DNA of 64,000 nt from Pseudomonadota bacterium. GTDB taxonomy: Bacteria; Myxococcota_A; UBA9160; SZUA-336. Made by a program: the position numbers and the translations under genes. The stretch is taken from positions 1 through 64,000 of the forward strand of contig QJZC01000037.1 in NCBI GenBank assembly GCA_003247575.1, in the 5' to 3' direction. Positions 34,440 through 43,879 of the stretch are shown in pieces (the first letter of the stretch is position 1; every line of letters begins with the position of its first letter). Below the pieces are notes generated by a model that made no database searches, was not told where the DNA came from, and saw nothing but the letters and a program-made list of their open reading frames with translations.

Positions 34440-36475
34440 GAGTGGGGGCTCGCCACCCCGATAATCAGCTGCATCGGGAGACGAGCGTCTACCTGCGTCA
34501 GCACGCCGAGAACCCTGTGGCCTGGTGGCCATGGGGGACCGCGGCCTTCGAGGAGGCGCGTCGTAGCCAGCGTCCGGTGCTGGTCTCGATCGGATACTCG
34601 TCCTGTCATTGGTGTCATGTGATGGAACGGGAATCCTTCGAGGATCCCGACATCGCAGCACTCATGAACCGCGAGCTGGTCAACATCAAGGTGGATCGCG
34701 AGGAGCGGCCCGACGTGGACCAGATCTACATGGATGCCCTCATGCGGCTGACCGGTCAGGGGGGCTGGCCGCTCAATGTCTTCTGCCTGCCGGATGGTCG
34801 GCCCTTCTTCGGCGGCACCTATTTCCCCCCGCGTCGGGCCATGAACCGGCCGGGCTGGCCCGACGTGGTGAGTGCCATCGGCCGTCTGTGCCGCGAGCAG
34901 CCCGGAAAGGTCGAAGAGCAGGCGGAGCAGCTGCTCGCCGTGCTCCGGACCTGGCCGGACTTCGAGCCGGTCGAGCGCCCGGGTAGCGAGGTGTTGGCGT
35001 CCCTCTCCGAGCGCATGATGGAGGGCGCCGACACGCACCACGGAGGTTTTGGCCAGGCCCCCAAGTTTCCGATGCCGCCGGGGCTCGAAGCACTGCTGGC
35101 GGCAGTGGCCATCGGAGCTGCGCCGACGGAGGTATTCGCGCACGTGCGCTTCACCCTCGCGTGCATGGCGCGCGGCGGGATCTACGATCAGATCGGCGGC
35201 GGCTTCCACCGCTACAGCACGGACGCGCATTGGGGTGTTCCCCACTTCGAGAAGATGCTCTACGACAACGGCCAGCTGCTGCGCGTCTATGCGGAGGCTC
35301 ATCGCCAGGCGCCCGATCCCGAGCTGGCCTGGCCGGTGGCGGAGACGATCGACTACCTCGTGCGCGAGATGTGCGGCCCCGAGGGTGGCTTCTTCGCGAG
35401 CCAGGACGCGGATAGCGAGGGCGAGGAGGGGCGTTTCTACGTGTGGGATCCCGCGCAGGTGAGAGCGGTGCTCGGCACTGCGCAGGCAGAGGAGTTCTGC
35501 GACGCGTTCGGGGTGGGTCCTAGAGGCAGCTTCGAGTCCTTGGATGGGAGCTCGGACAAGAGCGTGCTGCAGCAGCTCACCACCGCACCACGCGAGCAGT
35601 TCGCGGACATGCGCGCAAAGCTCTTGGAGTCGCGCGCCCTGCGTGTTCCTCCGACGACGGATCGGAAGCGCATCACCGCTTGGATCGGTTATACGATCTC
35701 GGGGATCGCTACGGCTGCCGCGACTTGGCACCGGTCCGACTGGCTCACGATCGCCGAACGCGCCGTCGACTTTCTCGAAGGTCAGATGGGAGAGGCGCAT
35801 GGCGAGCTGATGCGGGTCGGAGACGGTGAGCGGGCTCGCATCCCGGCCTTCTTGGATGACCATGCGGCGCTGCTGTCCGCGCGGCTGGATCTGTTCCGAG
35901 CGAGCGCCGATACGCGGCACGTGCAGGCGGCGCTGCGGCTCGCAGAGCGGATCTGTCGATCCTTCTACAGCGCGGATCGCGGCGACCTGTATCTCACCCC
36001 AGCGGGCGATGCCTCCTTGCTCTACCGACCGGGCACCGACTCCGATGGAGCCACGCCTTCGGCCTCGGGGCTGGCGGTGCTGGGCTTGCTCCGCACCGCG
36101 TTGCTCTGCGGGCGTTCCGATCTCGCCTCCGTCGCGCGATCGGTGCTCAGTCGCTATGCGCCGCTGATGCTGCGCACACCACAAGCGCTGCCCACGCTCG
36201 CTCGTGCAGCGGCGATCGACGCTGGAGCATTCGGGCTCGCATTGATCGTCGGTGCGCGCGACGATCCGCGCACGCACGCACTGGCGCGGCGCGCGCGCGA
36301 GCTCATGGCGAGCGACGACTTCGTGGTACTCCTCGAGACTTCGGAACGGCCGGATTGGCTGGATCCCGCATGGACCGAGGGGCGCATGCAGGTCGATCAG
36401 CCCACGGCCTATCTGTGTCGCGGACAGACCTGTTCTCTGCCCGCAAGCCGCCCGGAGACCATGGCGCTCCCCTGA
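34436..36475 (+). CDS. Thioredoxin-domain protein, YyaL/SSP411 (DUF255) family
   Basis: A 679-residue protein. The N-terminal thioredoxin-like DUF255 domain (about 1-165) contains [10 protein letters not shown] and the redox-type motif [16 protein letters not shown], followed by [14 protein letters not shown] and [21 protein letters not shown]. The remainder is an alpha/alpha-barrel resembling six-hairpin glycosidases ([21 protein letters not shown]). Length fits bacterial YyaL and mammalian SPATA20. The biochemical role is unsettled for the whole family. GTG at 34436 overlaps the preceding stop as GTGA. The coupling to an FAD oxidoreductase suggests a shared redox function, but that is inference. 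Confidence 0.88.
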   Translation: MRVGARHPDNQLHRETSVYLRQHAENPVAWWPWGTAAFEEARRSQRPVLVSIGYSSCHWCHVMERESFEDPDIAALMNRELVNIKVDREERPDVDQIYMDALMRLTGQGGWPLNVFCLPDGRPFFGGTYFPPRRAMNRPGWPDVVSAIGRLCREQPGKVEEQAEQLLAVLRTWPDFEPVERPGSEVLASLSERMMEGADTHHGGFGQAPKFPMPPGLEALLAAVAIGAAPTEVFAHVRFTLACMARGGIYDQIGGGFHRYSTDAHWGVPHFEKMLYDNGQLLRVYAEAHRQAPDPELAWPVAETIDYLVREMCGPEGGFFASQDADSEGEEGRFYVWDPAQVRAVLGTAQAEEFCDAFGVGPRGSFESLDGSSDKSVLQQLTTAPREQFADMRAKLLESRALRVPPTTDRKRITAWIGYTISGIATAAATWHRSDWLTIAERAVDFLEGQMGEAHGELMRVGDGERARIPAFLDDHAALLSARLDLFRASADTRHVQAALRLAERICRSFYSADRGDLYLTPAGDASLLYRPGTDSDGATPSASGLAVLGLLRTALLCGRSDLASVARSVLSRYAPLMLRTPQALPTLARAAAIDAGAFGLALIVGARDDPRTHALARRARELMASDDFVVLLETSERPDWLDPAWTEGRMQVDQPTAYLCRGQTCSLPASRPETMALP

Positions 36476-36534
36476 CTGAGGTGCCGATTCTGAGGTGACG
36501 GTTTGCGAGCTGGCTCCGGCTCGAGTGGCCGGGC

Positions 36535-37428
36535 TCAAGCGGGAGTCGGGTCCCGCAGTTCGAAGGGCTGATCGCCGGAAGTCCAGCGCTCGGCTGCGCT
36601 ACGCAGCGGCGCGATGGCTTCCTTGGGCACGTGCTGGGCGTACATGGAGTAAAGGGCGTCGATGAGCGCGCGTACCTCGCTTGAGGGCATCTCGGATTCG
36701 CTCTCACGACCAACGCGTCGTAGCACCAACATGAGCGGAACCGGCTCGGGCTGCGTGCGGGCGATGTCGGAGGCGGAACGAAAGTCGGGCTGAGCGTACA
36801 TGGCGCGCTCGGGGTCGAGCAGCCGGAAGCCAGCATTCGCGTAGGTTCGCAGGCGCTGCAGCGACAGGGGGTCGCTCGGGTCGGGATGCTCCATCTCGGC
36901 GACCAGGGTGACCGGGACCGGACTCAAGATCTCTGTCCGCTCCAAGGCGCGGCGCGCCGCACCGATGGGGAGCGTGCGTAGCCAGGCTCCCAGCCCGCGC
37001 GCGCGATGCGCCGGGTCGACCCATGCGTGGGAGAGATGGACCGTCACGGCGACGCCGGCTGGATCCGTGTCGGCCGGGTGTCGGATGATGACGTTGTGGT
37101 CACGAATGGCGATCGTATGCCCGTGCATGCGTAGGATCTGCATCTCGTAGAGAAGTCGAGCGCCGCCACGCTCCGACGTCGGACTCCACTGGAGTCGATC
37201 CTCGAGGACGCTACGCCCCTCGATGCCGCCGCCGCTGCTGAAGGTTGCATAGAGTCTCTCGTAACCTTGCTGGAACAGCGGGTCTCTGGCGTTCGTGACC
37301 GTATGGATCGAAAGCTCACTCCAGTCGCGCTCGGGGACCCAACGGTCGCCCGGTGCCCAGTCGTCGAGTGAGAAGCCAGAGTTCTCGAGTGAGAGGCGAG
37401 AGTGGCTCGGGGGCGTAGGCTCAGGCAT
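36535..37428 (-). CDS. GNAT-like acetyltransferase-fold protein
   Basis: A 297-residue protein. The central HLSHAWVDPAHRARGLGAWLRTLP segment (near residues 145-168) matches the acetyl-CoA-binding beta-strand/loop of GNAT acyltransferases, with RARGLG as the pyrophosphate-binding Q/RxxGxG/A variant. The rest has no family I know. The start at 37428 is favoured by GGGGAG upstream; longer readings overlap the divergent aminotransferase leader. Substrate unknown. The neighbouring aminotransferase and HDAC-fold gene might suggest acylated amines, but that is weak. Confidence 0.55.
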   Translation of the reverse strand: MPEPTPPSHSRLSLENSGFSLDDWAPGDRWVPERDWSELSIHTVTNARDPLFQQGYERLYATFSSGGGIEGRSVLEDRLQWSPTSERGGARLLYEMQILRMHGHTIAIRDHNVIIRHPADTDPAGVAVTVHLSHAWVDPAHRARGLGAWLRTLPIGAARRALERTEILSPVPVTLVAEMEHPDPSDPLSLQRLRTYANAGFRLLDPERAMYAQPDFRSASDIARTQPEPVPLMLVLRRVGRESESEMPSSEVRALIDALYSMYAQHVPKEAIAPLRSAAERWTSGDQPFELRDPTPA

Positions 37429-37561
37429 GGCGGCTCCCCTTGCGGTCACTACTCCTGACGATGGGCTGCGGCCGCGTCGCCGCTCGGGGATCGCAGACTG
37501 CAGCGGACTCTCGATCGACGATGGACTGGCGGATTCCCCGCGCACGTGCTGCACTCTGGGG

Positions 37562-38932
37562 ATGCAGCCACTTGACCTCAATTCGTTGCGACAGCTGGAT
37601 TCCGCACATCACCTGCACCCCTTTACGCACCACGGACAGCTGCGCGAGCGCGGCACGCACGTCATCCGCGCGGCGAAGGGATCGACCTTGATCGACGAGA
37701 CCGGGCGAGAGCTGATCGATGGGCTCGCGGGTCTCTGGTGCGTCAACGTCGGATACGGTCGCGATGAGATCGTGTCTGCCGTCAGCGAACAGATGCGCAC
37801 GCTTTCATTCTACCCTTCGTTCTTCAACTCGACGACCGAGCCGGCCATTCGGCTCGCCGCCCGGCTAGCCGACCTAGCTCCGCCAGGGCTCGAGCAGGTC
37901 TTCTTCTGCAATTCGGGTTCCGAAGCGAACGAGACGGCGCTCAAGCTGATTCGAGCCTATTGGAAGCTTCGCGGGCGGGAGCGTAAGCGCGTCGTGCTGT
38001 CGCGTACCTACGCGTATCACGGCGTCGGACTCGCGAGTTCGAGTCTGACGGGCTTGCCGAACTGTCAGGAGCCCTTCGACCTGCCTCTGCCCGGATTCGT
38101 CCACGTACCCGGGCCCTATGCCTATGCAGCAGGCAGAGCTGCCCAAGATGCCGAGGCCTATGGACAGGAGTGTATCGCCGAGACTGAGCGCACCATCGCT
38201 TCGGTTGGAGCAGAAGAGATCGCAGCGATGTTCGTCGAGCCGATCCAGGGAGCGGGAGGGGTCATCGTACCTCCGAACGGCTACCTGTCGGCGTTGCGCG
38301 AGCTGTGTCGCAGACACGAGATTCTCTTCGTCGCCGACGAAGTCATCACGGGCTTTGGACGGCTCGGTGCGTGGTTCGCCTCGGAGCTCTGGTCGCTCGA
38401 GCCCGATCTGCTCACCTTGGCGAAGGGGGTCACGAGCGGGTATATCCCCCTCGGTGGGGTGATGCTGCGGGGAGAAATCGGGGAAGTGCTCGAGAGCGCC
38501 ACTCTCGCGCACGGTTTCACGTATACCGGCCATCCCGTTGCCTGCGCCGCGGGGCTGGCCAATCTAGAGATCTTGGAGCGCGAACGTCTCATCCCGCGCG
38601 TGCGGGACGACATCGGGCCGCGCTTCCAGGGCGCTCTGGGCGCGCTCGCGGACCATCCGGCCGTCGCCGAGGTTCGCGGATTCGGTTTGATCGGAGCCTT
38701 CGAGCTGCGTCACCCGCCCAGCGGCCCGCTCCGGTCGGCTGCACCGGGAACCATGGGCGCCGAGTTCTACGAGCTGGCGCGCAGCGAAGGCGTGATCGCT
38801 CGTGGCATCCGCGACCTAGTGGCGATGTCTCCGCCGTTGGTGGTGACCTACGAGGAGCTCGATCGCTTGTTCGGGGGCATCCGCCGCGCACTCGACCGCT
38901 TCTGGAGCGGCGAGACCACGGTGGACGTCTAG
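37562..38932 (+). CDS. Class III aminotransferase, putrescine/polyamine-pyruvate transaminase-like
   Basis: A 456-residue fold-type I PLP enzyme with NSGSEANETALKLIRAYW (117-134), the cofactor Asp in ADEVITGFGR (Asp259) and the Schiff-base lysine in TLAKGVTSGYIPLGG (Lys288). Its N-terminus (DSAHHLHPFTHHGQL) and overall length are like SpuC and other omega-amine:pyruvate transaminases, which act on putrescine, beta-alanine or similar amines. The ATG at 37562 is chosen where homology begins, but upstream in-frame starts overlap the divergent GNAT-like gene. Neighbouring HDAC-fold and PuuB-like genes fit a diamine catabolic role. The amine substrate is inferred. Confidence 0.82.
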   Translation: MQPLDLNSLRQLDSAHHLHPFTHHGQLRERGTHVIRAAKGSTLIDETGRELIDGLAGLWCVNVGYGRDEIVSAVSEQMRTLSFYPSFFNSTTEPAIRLAARLADLAPPGLEQVFFCNSGSEANETALKLIRAYWKLRGRERKRVVLSRTYAYHGVGLASSSLTGLPNCQEPFDLPLPGFVHVPGPYAYAAGRAAQDAEAYGQECIAETERTIASVGAEEIAAMFVEPIQGAGGVIVPPNGYLSALRELCRRHEILFVADEVITGFGRLGAWFASELWSLEPDLLTLAKGVTSGYIPLGGVMLRGEIGEVLESATLAHGFTYTGHPVACAAGLANLEILERERLIPRVRDDIGPRFQGALGALADHPAVAEVRGFGLIGAFELRHPPSGPLRSAAPGTMGAEFYELARSEGVIARGIRDLVAMSPPLVVTYEELDRLFGGIRRALDRFWSGETTVDV

Positions 38933-38945
38933 TCGTCCATACCTG

Positions 38946-39866
38946 CTACGCGTATACCTCGCACGCGGCTTCGAACGTGCCGACGTGCACCTCGACGACC
39001 TTCTCGATCGGCTCCGTGTAGCCACCCGCGAGCACCCACGCGATGGGTGTGGCGCGCGCGCGTGCCCATTCGAAGACCCGTCGATCACGCGCGCGCAGGT
39101 CCGCGTGATCGAGTGCGAGCGGTGAGTACGGATCTTCGCAATAAGGGTCTGCGCCGGCCTGATACAGGATCAGGTCTGGCGCTCCCCAGGCCTCGATGGC
39201 TGCGAGTCCGCGTTCCAGTGCCGCCTCGAGCGCTTGGCGCCCCGACCCGTTCTCGAGCGCAAAGGACACGTGGTTCTTGCCGTCGCGATGGTGCCGCGTG
39301 GTCACGTCCGCGTAGGCGCGATTCTCGTGATAGTCGTTTCCATAGATCGAGCAGTTGAACAGCCATGCACGCTCGCTGCAGAGCGATGCCGTCCCGTTGC
39401 CGTAGTGAAGGTCGAGATCGAGCACGGCCACTCGTTGCACGCGTCCGGCGCGTCGCAGACAGTCCGCTGCCACGACCAAGCCATTGAAGGTACAGAAACC
39501 CTGTCCGTGATCCGCGTGCGCGTGGTGAAATCCGCTCGCGAGCGCGGCGGAGATCCCGCTCTGCAATGCGGTGTCCGCCGCCGCCAGCATGCCTCCGTTC
39601 GTCAAGCGAACCGACGGCCAGAGCTTTGGTGACCAAGGGAACTTCTGCGACTCTGCGAGCTCGCGCGGCTCACCGGTCTCGATCGCGGCAATGTAGGCGG
39701 GTGTGTGGACTGCCTCGAGGTCTACGCGCGAGATGGGTTCAGGGGCTTCGATCTGAACCTCGGTGCGATCGCGCAGCGCATCGGCCACGAGCTGAAACTT
39801 TTTCATCGGCATGATGTGCTGCCCGATCGGGGCAGCGAATCCCGGATGGTGAAAGGCGGTGATCAC
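38946..39866 (-). CDS. HDAC-superfamily deacetylase (acetylpolyamine amidohydrolase-like)
   Basis: A 306-residue zinc hydrolase of the arginase/HDAC fold. Visible catalytic elements are the His pair in GFHHAHADHGQGFCTFNG, zinc ligands in VLDLDLHYGNGT (Asp, His) and AGADPYCEDP (Asp), and the transition-state Tyr in LAGGYTEP. GTG at 39866 gives the family-typical start ITAFHHPGFAAPIGQHIMPM. The open frame continues upstream only as antisense of the HAD gene. Bacterial members deacetylate acetylpolyamines, acetoin-related targets or proteins. The adjacent amine transaminase makes a small N-acetylated amine the leading guess. Confidence 0.8.
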   Translation of the reverse strand: MITAFHHPGFAAPIGQHIMPMKKFQLVADALRDRTEVQIEAPEPISRVDLEAVHTPAYIAAIETGEPRELAESQKFPWSPKLWPSVRLTNGGMLAAADTALQSGISAALASGFHHAHADHGQGFCTFNGLVVAADCLRRAGRVQRVAVLDLDLHYGNGTASLCSERAWLFNCSIYGNDYHENRAYADVTTRHHRDGKNHVSFALENGSGRQALEAALERGLAAIEAWGAPDLILYQAGADPYCEDPYSPLALDHADLRARDRRVFEWARARATPIAWVLAGGYTEPIEKVVEVHVGTFEAACEVYA

Positions 39867-39952
39867 GTTGCCGAGTCTCGCAGCTGTGCTCGCCAAGAGC
39901 AAAGCTCGATCTGCGCAGCGCTTGTGCGCGCACCGAGGTCGAGCTGGGTTCG

Positions 39953-40606
39953 CTAGGAGTTGAGGAGCGCCGCGGGGAGCTCGCGGATGTCGGTGATGCT
40001 GCGATCGGGGTCCGCGCGGAGCACGCCATCCCCATGGAACCCATAGCGTGCAGCTACGGTGAGTGCCCCCAGGTTTCGCCCCCCGATGATGTCGGCCGCG
40101 GTGTCGCCCACCATGGCGACGCCGGTCGCGTCGACGCCGAGCGCGCATAGGGCTGCCTGGAGATGGCGTGGGTCGGGCTTGAGCGCGACGGCGTCCTCCG
40201 CGGAAATGACGCATTCGATTCGCTCCAGCAGGTCGCAGTGCGCGAGCGAGTGGGTCGACGTGCGCTTGGAACGGCTGGTGACGGCCGCAAGCCGTAGACC
40301 GCGCGCGCGAAGCTCGTCGAGCGCGCCGTGGGCGCCTGCGAAGGCCTCGACCAGCTCGAGGTTCTCCACTTGGAAGTCGCGATGTCGCCGCGAGAGCTCG
40401 ACTGCGTGCGCTGCGTCGACCAGGCTCGCGTAGATATGCTCGAGCGGGGGCCCGATGTGCCGCGCCAGCTCCGCGCGCGGCGGGACGCGGAGCCCGAAAG
40501 AAGCCAGGCTGTGTTCGAAGCCCCGAAACACGAACTCGCGCGTGTCGAGCAAGGTGCCATCCACATCGAGCAGCACGGTGCGTAGCGGTTGACCTGGTCG
40601 ATGCAT
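39953..40606 (-). CDS. HAD-family phosphatase (phosphoglycolate phosphatase-like)
   Basis: A 217-residue haloacid-dehalogenase hydrolase: motif I LLDVDGTLLDTREF with nucleophile Asp, motif II AVTSRSKR, motif III Lys in ALKPDPRHLQAAL, and motif IV MVGDTAADIIGGRNLG. A C1-type helical cap lies between motifs I and II. Resemblance is to PpaX/Gph enzymes that hydrolyse phosphoglycolate, pyrophosphate or small phosphoesters. Eighty-six bases separate it from the HDAC-fold gene on the same strand and 50 from the FAD oxidase gene, so the three may share a transcript. Confidence 0.82.
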   Translation of the reverse strand: MHRPGQPLRTVLLDVDGTLLDTREFVFRGFEHSLASFGLRVPPRAELARHIGPPLEHIYASLVDAAHAVELSRRHRDFQVENLELVEAFAGAHGALDELRARGLRLAAVTSRSKRTSTHSLAHCDLLERIECVISAEDAVALKPDPRHLQAALCALGVDATGVAMVGDTAADIIGGRNLGALTVAARYGFHGDGVLRADPDRSITDIRELPAALLNS

Positions 40607-40656
40607 GCGCTGCAGGGTAGCGCACTCGCCGTCGCGAGCGGCTGGGACGATACGTC

Positions 40657-41991
40657 CTAGCGTCGGGGCGCGTGCTTTGTGAGGCGGGTGTAGGCTTCGT
40701 AGCCGAGCCGGCGCAGCGGCTCCGGAGGCCAGCGCGGCATCCGGCGCTGGTAGAAGGGCAGGGTACGCCAGGAATCATGGTCACCCGCATAGAGGTCTGC
40801 GAGCACTCGCCCGGCGACGAGCGCCAGCGCCAGGCCGTGACCGCTGTAGCCCAGGGCGTGATAGAGATTTCTGTGTTCGCCACTGACTCCCATCGAACAG
40901 ATGCGGTCTACCGGAATGGCGAGCTTGCCCGACCAGAGATGGGCCGGACAGGTGTCGGCGAGTGGCGGCATGTAGCGCAGCATGACTTCGCGTAGCGCCG
41001 GAAGTGCGCGCCGTGCGAGCCGACTGACGAGGTCGGTGTCCGCGCTCCGGTTCGCGCGCGCGTACGAGTACGCCATGTTGCTCCCGCCGCCAATCAGCAA
41101 GCGGTTCTGGGCCGTCCGCGAGCAGAAGGCGAGGCGCGACTGGTCGTCCGAGAGACCCACGAAGTCGCGCCAGCCGAGCTCGTCCCAGAGGGCGTCCGAG
41201 AGTGGCTCCGTCGCGAGCACGTGCGAGTACAGGGTCAAGAGCTGACCCGCGAAGAAACCCAGCGCGGGGGTGTACGCATTCGTGGCCAGAACGAGAGTGC
41301 GCGCGCGCAGCTCTGCTTGGGACGTGCGCAGCAGGTGGCATTCTCCCGGGCGCACGCGGACCACGGGGGTGTCCTCGTGGACTCGAACGCCGCGCCCGAG
41401 CAGCACCGGCCGCAGAGAGTCGAGCAACGCCTGTGCGTTGAGCACGCCGGCGTCGGGATCCACCAGCGCTCCGGCGACACCTCGCAAGCGCAGCTCCGAG
41501 CCAGCCAGGAAGCGTGTCGGAATGCCGAGTGAGCGGTCGAAGTCAGCGTCTCTCGCCGCCTCCTCCGCGTGCTCGGCCGAGGTGAACACGGTGGCGCATC
41601 CCGAGCGGCGGAAGGTGCCGGGCGGGGCGTGCTGGGTGGACCACTGCTCTGCGAGGTCGATTCCGAGCTGGGTCACGCGCTGGATCTCGAGCAGCTCCGC
41701 GTCGCTCGAGCCGGCGTCTCCTGCGAGGCCGTGCAGCACTTGGCCCGCGTTGCGTCCACTCGCGCCTGCCCCCAGCTGTTTCGCTTCCAGCAGGGCGATC
41801 TCGAGCTTCGGGAAGCGCTCCGACAGGTGCATCGCCGTGGACACCCCCGTCAGGCCTCCCCCGATGATCGCAACATCGGCCGTGTGGGATCCCGTGAGCG
41901 CAGCGCAACGATCGGGCTCGGGCGCTTCCACCCGCCACACCGGAGAGCCTGCCAGCCGACCCGACTCGGCCGGTTCTCGAAGATCGCGCAT
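40657..41991 (-). CDS. FAD-dependent amine oxidoreductase (DAO/PuuB-like)
   Basis: A 444-residue flavoprotein of the D-amino-acid-oxidase superfamily. It has the dinucleotide loop DVAIIGGGLTGVSTAMHLSE near residue 40, KQLGAGASGRNAGQVL typical of gamma-glutamylputrescine oxidase (PuuB/OrdL) relatives, and the C-terminal FAD contact ALGYSGHGLALALVAG. ATG at 41991 follows GGAGCGCGGG. PuuB oxidises gamma-glutamylputrescine. Proximity to a putrescine-type transaminase and an HDAC-fold hydrolase supports an amine substrate. No gamma-glutamyl-putrescine synthetase is in the window, so sarcosine- or other amine-oxidising roles stay open. Confidence 0.8.
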   Translation of the reverse strand: MRDLREPAESGRLAGSPVWRVEAPEPDRCAALTGSHTADVAIIGGGLTGVSTAMHLSERFPKLEIALLEAKQLGAGASGRNAGQVLHGLAGDAGSSDAELLEIQRVTQLGIDLAEQWSTQHAPPGTFRRSGCATVFTSAEHAEEAARDADFDRSLGIPTRFLAGSELRLRGVAGALVDPDAGVLNAQALLDSLRPVLLGRGVRVHEDTPVVRVRPGECHLLRTSQAELRARTLVLATNAYTPALGFFAGQLLTLYSHVLATEPLSDALWDELGWRDFVGLSDDQSRLAFCSRTAQNRLLIGGGSNMAYSYARANRSADTDLVSRLARRALPALREVMLRYMPPLADTCPAHLWSGKLAIPVDRICSMGVSGEHRNLYHALGYSGHGLALALVAGRVLADLYAGDHDSWRTLPFYQRRMPRWPPEPLRRLGYEAYTRLTKHAPRR

Positions 41992-42042
41992 CACACCCGC
42001 GCTCCAGGATAGAGCACGGCTTGCGTGCACGCCGGACGCAGG

Positions 42043-42804
42043 TCAACCCGTGTCGCGACGTCGCAGCAGATAGGTATCCATGATCCAGCCCTTGCGGGCG
42101 CGAGCCTCCGCCCGGAGCGACGCGATCTGGGGCTTGCACTCGCGCAGAGGGCCGGCACAGGTCACCTCGTCGGCGGTACCGAGGTACGCGCCCCAGTAGA
42201 TGTCGACGTCTTCGTCGATGTGCTCGAAGGCGCACGCGCCGTCGAGCATCACGACGACGTCGGTCGCATCCTTGGGCAGCCCTTGGGCGAGCCTCCGCCC
42301 CGTGGTGACCACGAAGGAGCCCCCTACCGGATGGAGCACCTGCTTGTGGCTGGCTGCGAGCGCCTGCAGGCTGCTGATTCCGGGAACCACCTCGTACTCG
42401 AACGACACGCGCGCGCGTTCCGACACGCGCGCCAGAATGCGGAGCGTGCTGTCGTAGAGCGAAGGATCGCCCCACACGAGGAATGCACCACATCCGTCCG
42501 GCGGCAGCTCGCGCTCGATCAAGCGCTCATAGATCACGGAGCGCTCCTCGTGCCAGGCGTCGACGCGATCCCCGTACCGAGCGATCTCGTCGCGTCGGGA
42601 CACGTCCGGAGCCGTCACGAAGCGGACCGGGTGGTCTCCGAGCACGCGCTGGCAGATGTCCCGCCGAAGCTCCAGCAGCTCGGTCTTTGCGCCGCCCTTG
42701 TCGAGGGCGAAGACGACCTGCGTCTGGCGGAGCGCCGAAACTGCCTGCAAGGTGAGATGTTCGGGGTTTCCGGTGCCGATCCCGATCAGCCAGAGCTTTC
42801 GCAT
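42043..42804 (-). CDS. cobF: Precorrin-6A synthase (deacetylating)
   Basis: A 253-residue tetrapyrrole (corrin/porphyrin) methylase: the N-terminal GIGTGNPEHLTLQAVSAL, GDPSLYDSTLRILARV with the SAM-binding proline-rich loop, and EVVPGISSLQALAASHK. The particular ALDKGGAKTELLELRR segment and terminal KGWIMDTYLLRRRD are what I associate with CobF. That enzyme methylates C1 of precorrin-5 and releases acetate in the oxygen-dependent B12 pathway. The start is set at 42804 to match family length. No other cob gene is nearby, though B12-using genes occur at 53.7-58.3 kb. Confidence 0.85.
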   Translation of the reverse strand: MRKLWLIGIGTGNPEHLTLQAVSALRQTQVVFALDKGGAKTELLELRRDICQRVLGDHPVRFVTAPDVSRRDEIARYGDRVDAWHEERSVIYERLIERELPPDGCGAFLVWGDPSLYDSTLRILARVSERARVSFEYEVVPGISSLQALAASHKQVLHPVGGSFVVTTGRRLAQGLPKDATDVVVMLDGACAFEHIDEDVDIYWGAYLGTADEVTCAGPLRECKPQIASLRAEARARKGWIMDTYLLRRRDTG

Positions 42805-42897
42805 CGGCGCAGCATGGCGTAGGGGCGCCGCGGCGTCGAGCGCTTTCGGGTCCGGCTCCTTGCGCGGCCCACGCGCGTGTGGCACGCAGTTTCCGCA

Positions 42898-43470
42898 ATG
42901 TTTCGAGTGTACCTTGCCGGTCCGGACGTCTTCCTGTCCAATGCAGTCGAGCTCGGGCGGCTCAAGCGTGCGCGCTGTCTCGAGCACGGGATCGAGGGGT
43001 TGTTCCCGCTGGAGTCCGATGCGGGAGTAGCAGCCGAGCCCGGTGCGATCTTCCGCGCGAACTGCGCGCTAATGGAGCGTGCGGATGCGGGCTTGCTCAA
43101 CCTGACCCCGTTTCGCGGTCCGAGTGCCGACGCGGGCACTTGCCTCGAGCTTGGCTATCTCTACCGCGCGGGCAAGCCGTTGTTCGGATATGCGAATGCG
43201 GACCTCTGCTATCGAGAGCGAGTCGAGACCCAGGCTGGACCGCTTCGCGAAGGCCGCTTCGGTCCGATCGACTCGGCCGGTCACGTGGTGGAGGACTTCG
43301 GGCTCTTCGACAACTTGATGCTCGTACAGGCCCTCGAGGCCTCCGGGGGCGGCCTCTGCCAGCGGATCGGCACGCAGGGCGCCGATCCGCTGGCAGCGCT
43401 CGAAGCCTTCGATGCCAGTCTCGCTGCGCTGGCGGCGTACTGCAGCCATATGGGCCGGGACGGCAGCTAG
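42898..43470 (+). CDS. Nucleoside 2-deoxyribosyltransferase family protein
   Basis: A 190-residue protein starting FRVYLAGPDVFLSNA, the family's substrate loop (YLAGPxVF). It contains the ANCALMERADAGLLNLTPFRGPSADAGT segment, with Asp and the catalytic-type Glu in CLELGYLYRAGKP. Members exchange bases between deoxynucleosides or hydrolyse the N-glycosidic bond of deoxynucleotides. ATG at 42898 is favoured over 42877 because the conserved sequence begins directly. It is divergent from cobF, and its stop overlaps the convergent acylphosphatase stop by four bases. Confidence 0.85.
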   Translation: MFRVYLAGPDVFLSNAVELGRLKRARCLEHGIEGLFPLESDAGVAAEPGAIFRANCALMERADAGLLNLTPFRGPSADAGTCLELGYLYRAGKPLFGYANADLCYRERVETQAGPLREGRFGPIDSAGHVVEDFGLFDNLMLVQALEASGGGLCQRIGTQGADPLAALEAFDASLAALAAYCSHMGRDGS

Positions 43471-43739
43471 TAGCGAATCTCGAAGGAATCGAAGCCTTCG
43501 ATGCCGCGCTCCTGTGCGTCCACCGCGTCCACCCGCGAGAGGGGTGCCCCGCGGTGGAGCTCGTTGGCAAAGGCTTCGAGCTGCGCGGGATTGCCTTCTG
43601 CGACGCTCTCGACTCTACCGTCGGAGAGATTCCGAACCCAGCCGGTCAAGCCGAGTCCTCGGGCGGCGACCTGGACGTGGTAGCGAAACCCGACCCCTTG
43701 CACGCGCCCGCTGATTCGATACTGCATCGCGCGCTTCAT
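43467..43739 (-). CDS. acyP: Acylphosphatase
   Basis: A 90-residue enzyme hydrolysing carboxyl-phosphate bonds. It carries the signature GRVQGVGFRYHVQ, with the phosphate-binding loop and catalytic Arg, and WVRNLSDGRVE with the catalytic Asn. Length is standard for the family. The gene converges on the deoxyribosyltransferase gene with a 4-base overlap of the stops. Confidence 0.93.
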   Translation of the reverse strand: MKRAMQYRISGRVQGVGFRYHVQVAARGLGLTGWVRNLSDGRVESVAEGNPAQLEAFANELHRGAPLSRVDAVDAQERGIEGFDSFEIRY

Positions 43740-43879
43740 GCGCTCGAGTGTGCAGGCTTCGAGGGTCCCATGCCATGGTCCGTCGTAGAGCGGAACCGTC
43801 GAGGCTCTTGCGAGCTTTGCGGATGTCCAGGCGTTGCGTCGCCGCAGCCGGCTCAGCGGCGAGCTGCTAGTCTCGCGCG

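Noticed and set aside
32586-34661. 691-residue open frame on the minus strand
   Set aside because: It lies antisense to the oxidoreductase and DUF255 genes, has no recognisable domain and has the Arg/Pro-rich composition of high-GC shadow frames.
34394-36538. 714-residue open frame on the minus strand
   Set aside because: It is fully antisense to the well-supported YyaL/DUF255 gene and shows no motif.
39867-40883. Upstream extension of the HDAC-fold frame
   Set aside because: It runs antisense or out of frame through the HAD phosphatase gene. The conserved HDAC start ITAFHHP fixes the beginning at 39866.
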